Positions 20,610 to 22,503 of a stretch of DNA of 22,503 nucleotides are shown piece after piece (the stretch's first letter is position 1; each line of letters begins with the position of its first letter). Both the position numbers and the translations under genes were made by a program. The notes beneath the pieces were generated by a model, which saw nothing but the letters and a program-made list of their open reading frames with translations, did not search any database and was not told the origin of the DNA. This DNA comes from Gammaproteobacteria bacterium (GTDB lineage Bacteria > Pseudomonadota > Gammaproteobacteria > Steroidobacterales > Steroidobacteraceae): the NCBI GenBank assembly GCA_030830595.1, contig JAURMS010000333.1, forward strand, positions 1-22,503, written 5' to 3'.

Positions 20610-21011
20610 ATGAGTGACGACCGCGTCCGCGTGGTGCTGGTGGACGACCATCCGGTTGTCCTGGCCGGATTCCGCGCAATGATGGAGCGAAGTGCCATGA
20701 TCTCGCTGGTCGCCGAGACCGACGACGCCGACGAGGCTGTCCGCATGGCGTCCATCCTCAGACCCGAGGTCATGCTGGTTGATCTTTCGCTGGCCAACGG
20801 GCGCCGTGGGGCTGGCCTGGCCAAGGCCCTCCTGGAGGTGGCGCCAGGGACCCGACTGATCGTTTACACCGCGACCGAAAGCACAGACAGCCTGGTCCAG
20901 GAGGTCACGGAGGCAGGCTTCAGCGGGTTCCTGAGCAAGGATGCCGATCTGGTCGAGGTCGAGGCCTGTATCGGGCTGGTGGCGTCGGGATCGGATTACT
21001 TTCAGCGGTGA
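20610..21011 (+). CDS. Stand-alone response regulator receiver domain
   Basis: This 133-aa protein is almost only a CheY-like receiver domain. The acidic pair is Asp12/Asp13 in VVLVDDHPVVLAGF, the phosphoacceptor is Asp58 in VMLVDLSLANG, and the switch residues are Thr87 (VYTATES) and Lys110 (FLSKDAD). The VDDHPVVLAGF start is of the NarL/FixJ kind, but no helix-turn-helix output domain follows: the gene stops soon after the last helix. It may act by protein-protein contact or as a phosphate sink. GGAG 6 nt before the ATG supports the start. The membrane sensor gene begins 21 nt downstream, which suggests the two work together. Confidence 0.9.
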   Translation: MSDDRVRVVLVDDHPVVLAGFRAMMERSAMISLVAETDDADEAVRMASILRPEVMLVDLSLANGRRGAGLAKALLEVAPGTRLIVYTATESTDSLVQEVTEAGFSGFLSKDADLVEVEACIGLVASGSDYFQR

Positions 21012-21032
21012 GGCCAGCGGCGGGCGCCGGCC
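21012..21032 (+). other. Imperfect hairpin between the receiver stop and the sensor start
   Basis: GGCC-a-GCG (21012-21019) can pair with CGC-c-GGCC (21025-21032) around a GCGGG loop, with one mismatch, filling the entire 21-nt gap up to the sensor ATG. It would mask the ribosome entry region and could lower sensor translation relative to the receiver. No clear Shine-Dalgarno is seen here. Confidence 0.3.
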
Positions 21033-22503
21033 ATGCGTAAGGCTCCCCTCCTGCCCAGACCGGGCACTGCCACGGGCTGGCTCGCCTGGCTCCTGATCCT
21101 GGTCGCAGCCGGCCTCACCCAGTTGGCCATTCAGCCCCAGTTCCGGATCCCCCTCCCGGGGGGCATCCCCTTCGGCTTGATGGGGGCGCCATCGCTGGCT
21201 GCCGCCTTGCTCACCGGCCCGCTGGGCGCGCTGGCCGCCCTGCCGCTGGTGATCAAGTGGCAATCGCTGCCCGCCGTGGCCACCCTGCTGTCCGCTGCGC
21301 TGGTAGGCGAGTTGGCCCGCCGACGGCTGCACCCCATCTGGATCTGGCTGGGCTGGCTGGGGGTGGTGGTGCTGGTGCGGGCACCTTCGAATCTGTGGAA
21401 TCCCGATCCCGAACAACTCCTCACCCTGGCCTTCGCGATCATCTCTGCGGCAGCCAACCTGCAGCTGGCGTGGCTGGTCGCCGCGCCGCTCCGGCGCATC
21501 GCCTGGCTGCACACCCATCGGGGTCCGGTTGCCTACGGGCACCGGGTGTTCTCCATCCTGGTCTCGGTCTTCGTGACCCTGGCCCTGGCCTTCGGCGCCA
21601 CCGAGACCAGCTACCGCTGGTCTGCCCTGGTGGGCGAGGCGCTGGTGGTTCAGGAACTGGAGGCACGCTCGGCGGCGGCCTCGCTCCCCTCGGCGCTGGT
21701 GGCCTGGCAGCGGCTCGGGGAGATTTCGGCAGATGCGCTGGAACTGCCGGCCAACCAGGCCGCCTGGCCCAGCGCTCTTCGGGATCTCACCGTACGCATG
21801 CTCGCCGTCGAGGGAGGACTGCGCGGGTTGAGCCTTTCCGGGGGCGGTTCAACCCCGGTGGTGCTCGACGTTGCCGCCACCGGCATGGTCCAGTCGGGCA
21901 ACCCGGTCGGTGGAAGCTTCCAGGACGTGACGCTGTTTGCCGGAAGCGGGCTTGAACAGACACGGGTGGCGCTCGGGCGGGCGGGATCGGGGCAATGGCT
22001 GGTCAGGGTCGGAACCCTCCTGCAGCAACCACCCGCCGGAACTCCCCTGCTGCTGGATTTTTATTTCGACGCCGACCGCCTTTACCGGTCGCTGGAGGGG
22101 ATGCGCCAGACCCGTAACGACCGCGTATGGGTGCTGAATGCCGAGGGCAGCGTCATTTCCGGCCCCCAGGATGCCTCCATGCCGTCTGAAGTCGTGCTGG
22201 ATGCAGAGGCTCTGGCCCGCCTCGGCCGCTGGAGGGCGCTGTCCGTCGAGGGGTGGCTGGAGTCGAGGGCACCCATCGAGGGGCTGAACTGGACCGTGAC
22301 CGTGCACCGGCCGGTGGCGGACCTGTTTCCTGCCTTCCGACTGTCGACCGCACGCCTGTCGGCCTACATCAGCGGCACCATCGTGCTGGCCTTGCTGCTG
22401 TCCTTGCTCATCACCCGGTCCTTCCTCGACCCGCTGGATCGCTTGATCCGGCAGGTCACCGCCAGCCGCTCGGGTGAGGAGGACACTCTGCCCAAGATGG
22501 CGG
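21033..22503 (+). CDS. Membrane sensor protein with HAMP start, 3' truncated by window
   Basis: The frame is open from ATG at 21033 to the window edge (490 codons). The first about 190 residues hold six hydrophobic segments (about 14-32, 48-75, 80-95, 103-116, 128-150 and 171-189). A periplasmic region of about 250 residues follows (190-443), containing LLLDFYFDADRLYRSLEGM and VWVLNAEGSVISG, like a Cache/PAS-type sensor fold. Another helix lies at 444-461 (AYISGTIVLALLLSLLIT), then SFLDPLDRLIRQVTASRSG, which looks like the start of a HAMP linker. The output domain lies outside the window; a histidine kinase, GGDEF or phosphatase domain are all possible. The adjacent receiver domain favours a kinase. 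The N-terminal multi-helix part resembles membrane sensor modules but I cannot name the family. Confidence 0.8.
   Translation, partial: MRKAPLLPRPGTATGWLAWLLILVAAGLTQLAIQPQFRIPLPGGIPFGLMGAPSLAAALLTGPLGALAALPLVIKWQSLPAVATLLSAALVGELARRRLHPIWIWLGWLGVVVLVRAPSNLWNPDPEQLLTLAFAIISAAANLQLAWLVAAPLRRIAWLHTHRGPVAYGHRVFSILVSVFVTLALAFGATETSYRWSALVGEALVVQELEARSAAASLPSALVAWQRLGEISADALELPANQAAWPSALRDLTVRMLAVEGGLRGLSLSGGGSTPVVLDVAATGMVQSGNPVGGSFQDVTLFAGSGLEQTRVALGRAGSGQWLVRVGTLLQQPPAGTPLLLDFYFDADRLYRSLEGMRQTRNDRVWVLNAEGSVISGPQDASMPSEVVLDAEALARLGRWRALSVEGWLESRAPIEGLNWTVTVHRPVADLFPAFRLSTARLSAYISGTIVLALLLSLLITRSFLDPLDRLIRQVTASRSGEEDTLPKMA

Noticed and set aside
1..22503. Mobile elements, CRISPR arrays, tRNA or rRNA genes
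   Set aside because: No transposase or integrase gene, terminal inverted repeats, regular spaced repeats or RNA gene landmarks were seen.

Overview
The window is chromosomal DNA from a GC-rich Gram-negative bacterium, most likely a gammaproteobacterium. The evidence is a LAB-N protein, an RluF-type pseudouridine synthase, a lipobox lipoprotein, an NnrU protein, a DsrE2-TusA pair and a MacA-like periplasmic adaptor. The species cannot be named from this sequence. Genes are tightly packed, with many 4-nt stop/start overlaps. I see no mobile element, CRISPR array, tRNA or rRNA. Both ends cut through genes: mobA on the left and a membrane sensor on the right.

Layout, left to right. (1) 1-452: the N-terminal codons of mobA (-), almost touching a divergent small LAB-N membrane protein (+). 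(2) 427-3053 (-): an MFS transporter translationally coupled to a DASS/SLC13 dicarboxylate symporter. (3) 3100-3489 (+): a MAPEG membrane protein. (4) 3492-7670 (-): a compact four-gene catabolic operon, ordered aconitase-family large subunit, small subunit, HMG-CoA-lyase-family lyase, family III CoA-transferase. (5) 7710-8300 (+): a membrane protein of unknown function. (6) 8320-10317 (-): an FG-GAP/VCBS-repeat lipoprotein. (7) 10439-11420 (+): a small unknown protein, then DsrE2 and TusA (sulfur relay). (8) 11433-12748 (-): NnrU and a YeeN-type YebC protein. (9) 12848-15093 (+): an mmsA-type CoA-acylating aldehyde dehydrogenase and rluF. (10) 15157-19435 (+): a MacAB-like exporter made of a periplasmic adaptor, an ATPase and two different FtsX-type permeases. 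(11) 19432-20457 (-): a VOC domain fused to a class III nucleotidyl cyclase. (12) 20610-22503 (+): a stand-alone receiver domain followed by a membrane sensor with a HAMP start, cut by the window edge.

The most coherent functional unit is region 4, perhaps served by the transporters of region 2. No leuA or leuB lies nearby, and the order hydratase, CoA-transferase, lyase fits catabolism of a branched C5 dicarboxylate: citraconate or a relative is hydrated to citramalate, activated from succinyl-CoA, then cleaved to acetyl-CoA and pyruvate. This is inference from families and order; the substrate is not proven. The other main curiosities are the VOC-cyclase fusion, a small unknown protein translationally coupled to DsrE2-TusA, two consecutive TTG starts in the exporter operon, and convergent gene ends whose stop codons sit inside palindromes or hairpin loops.
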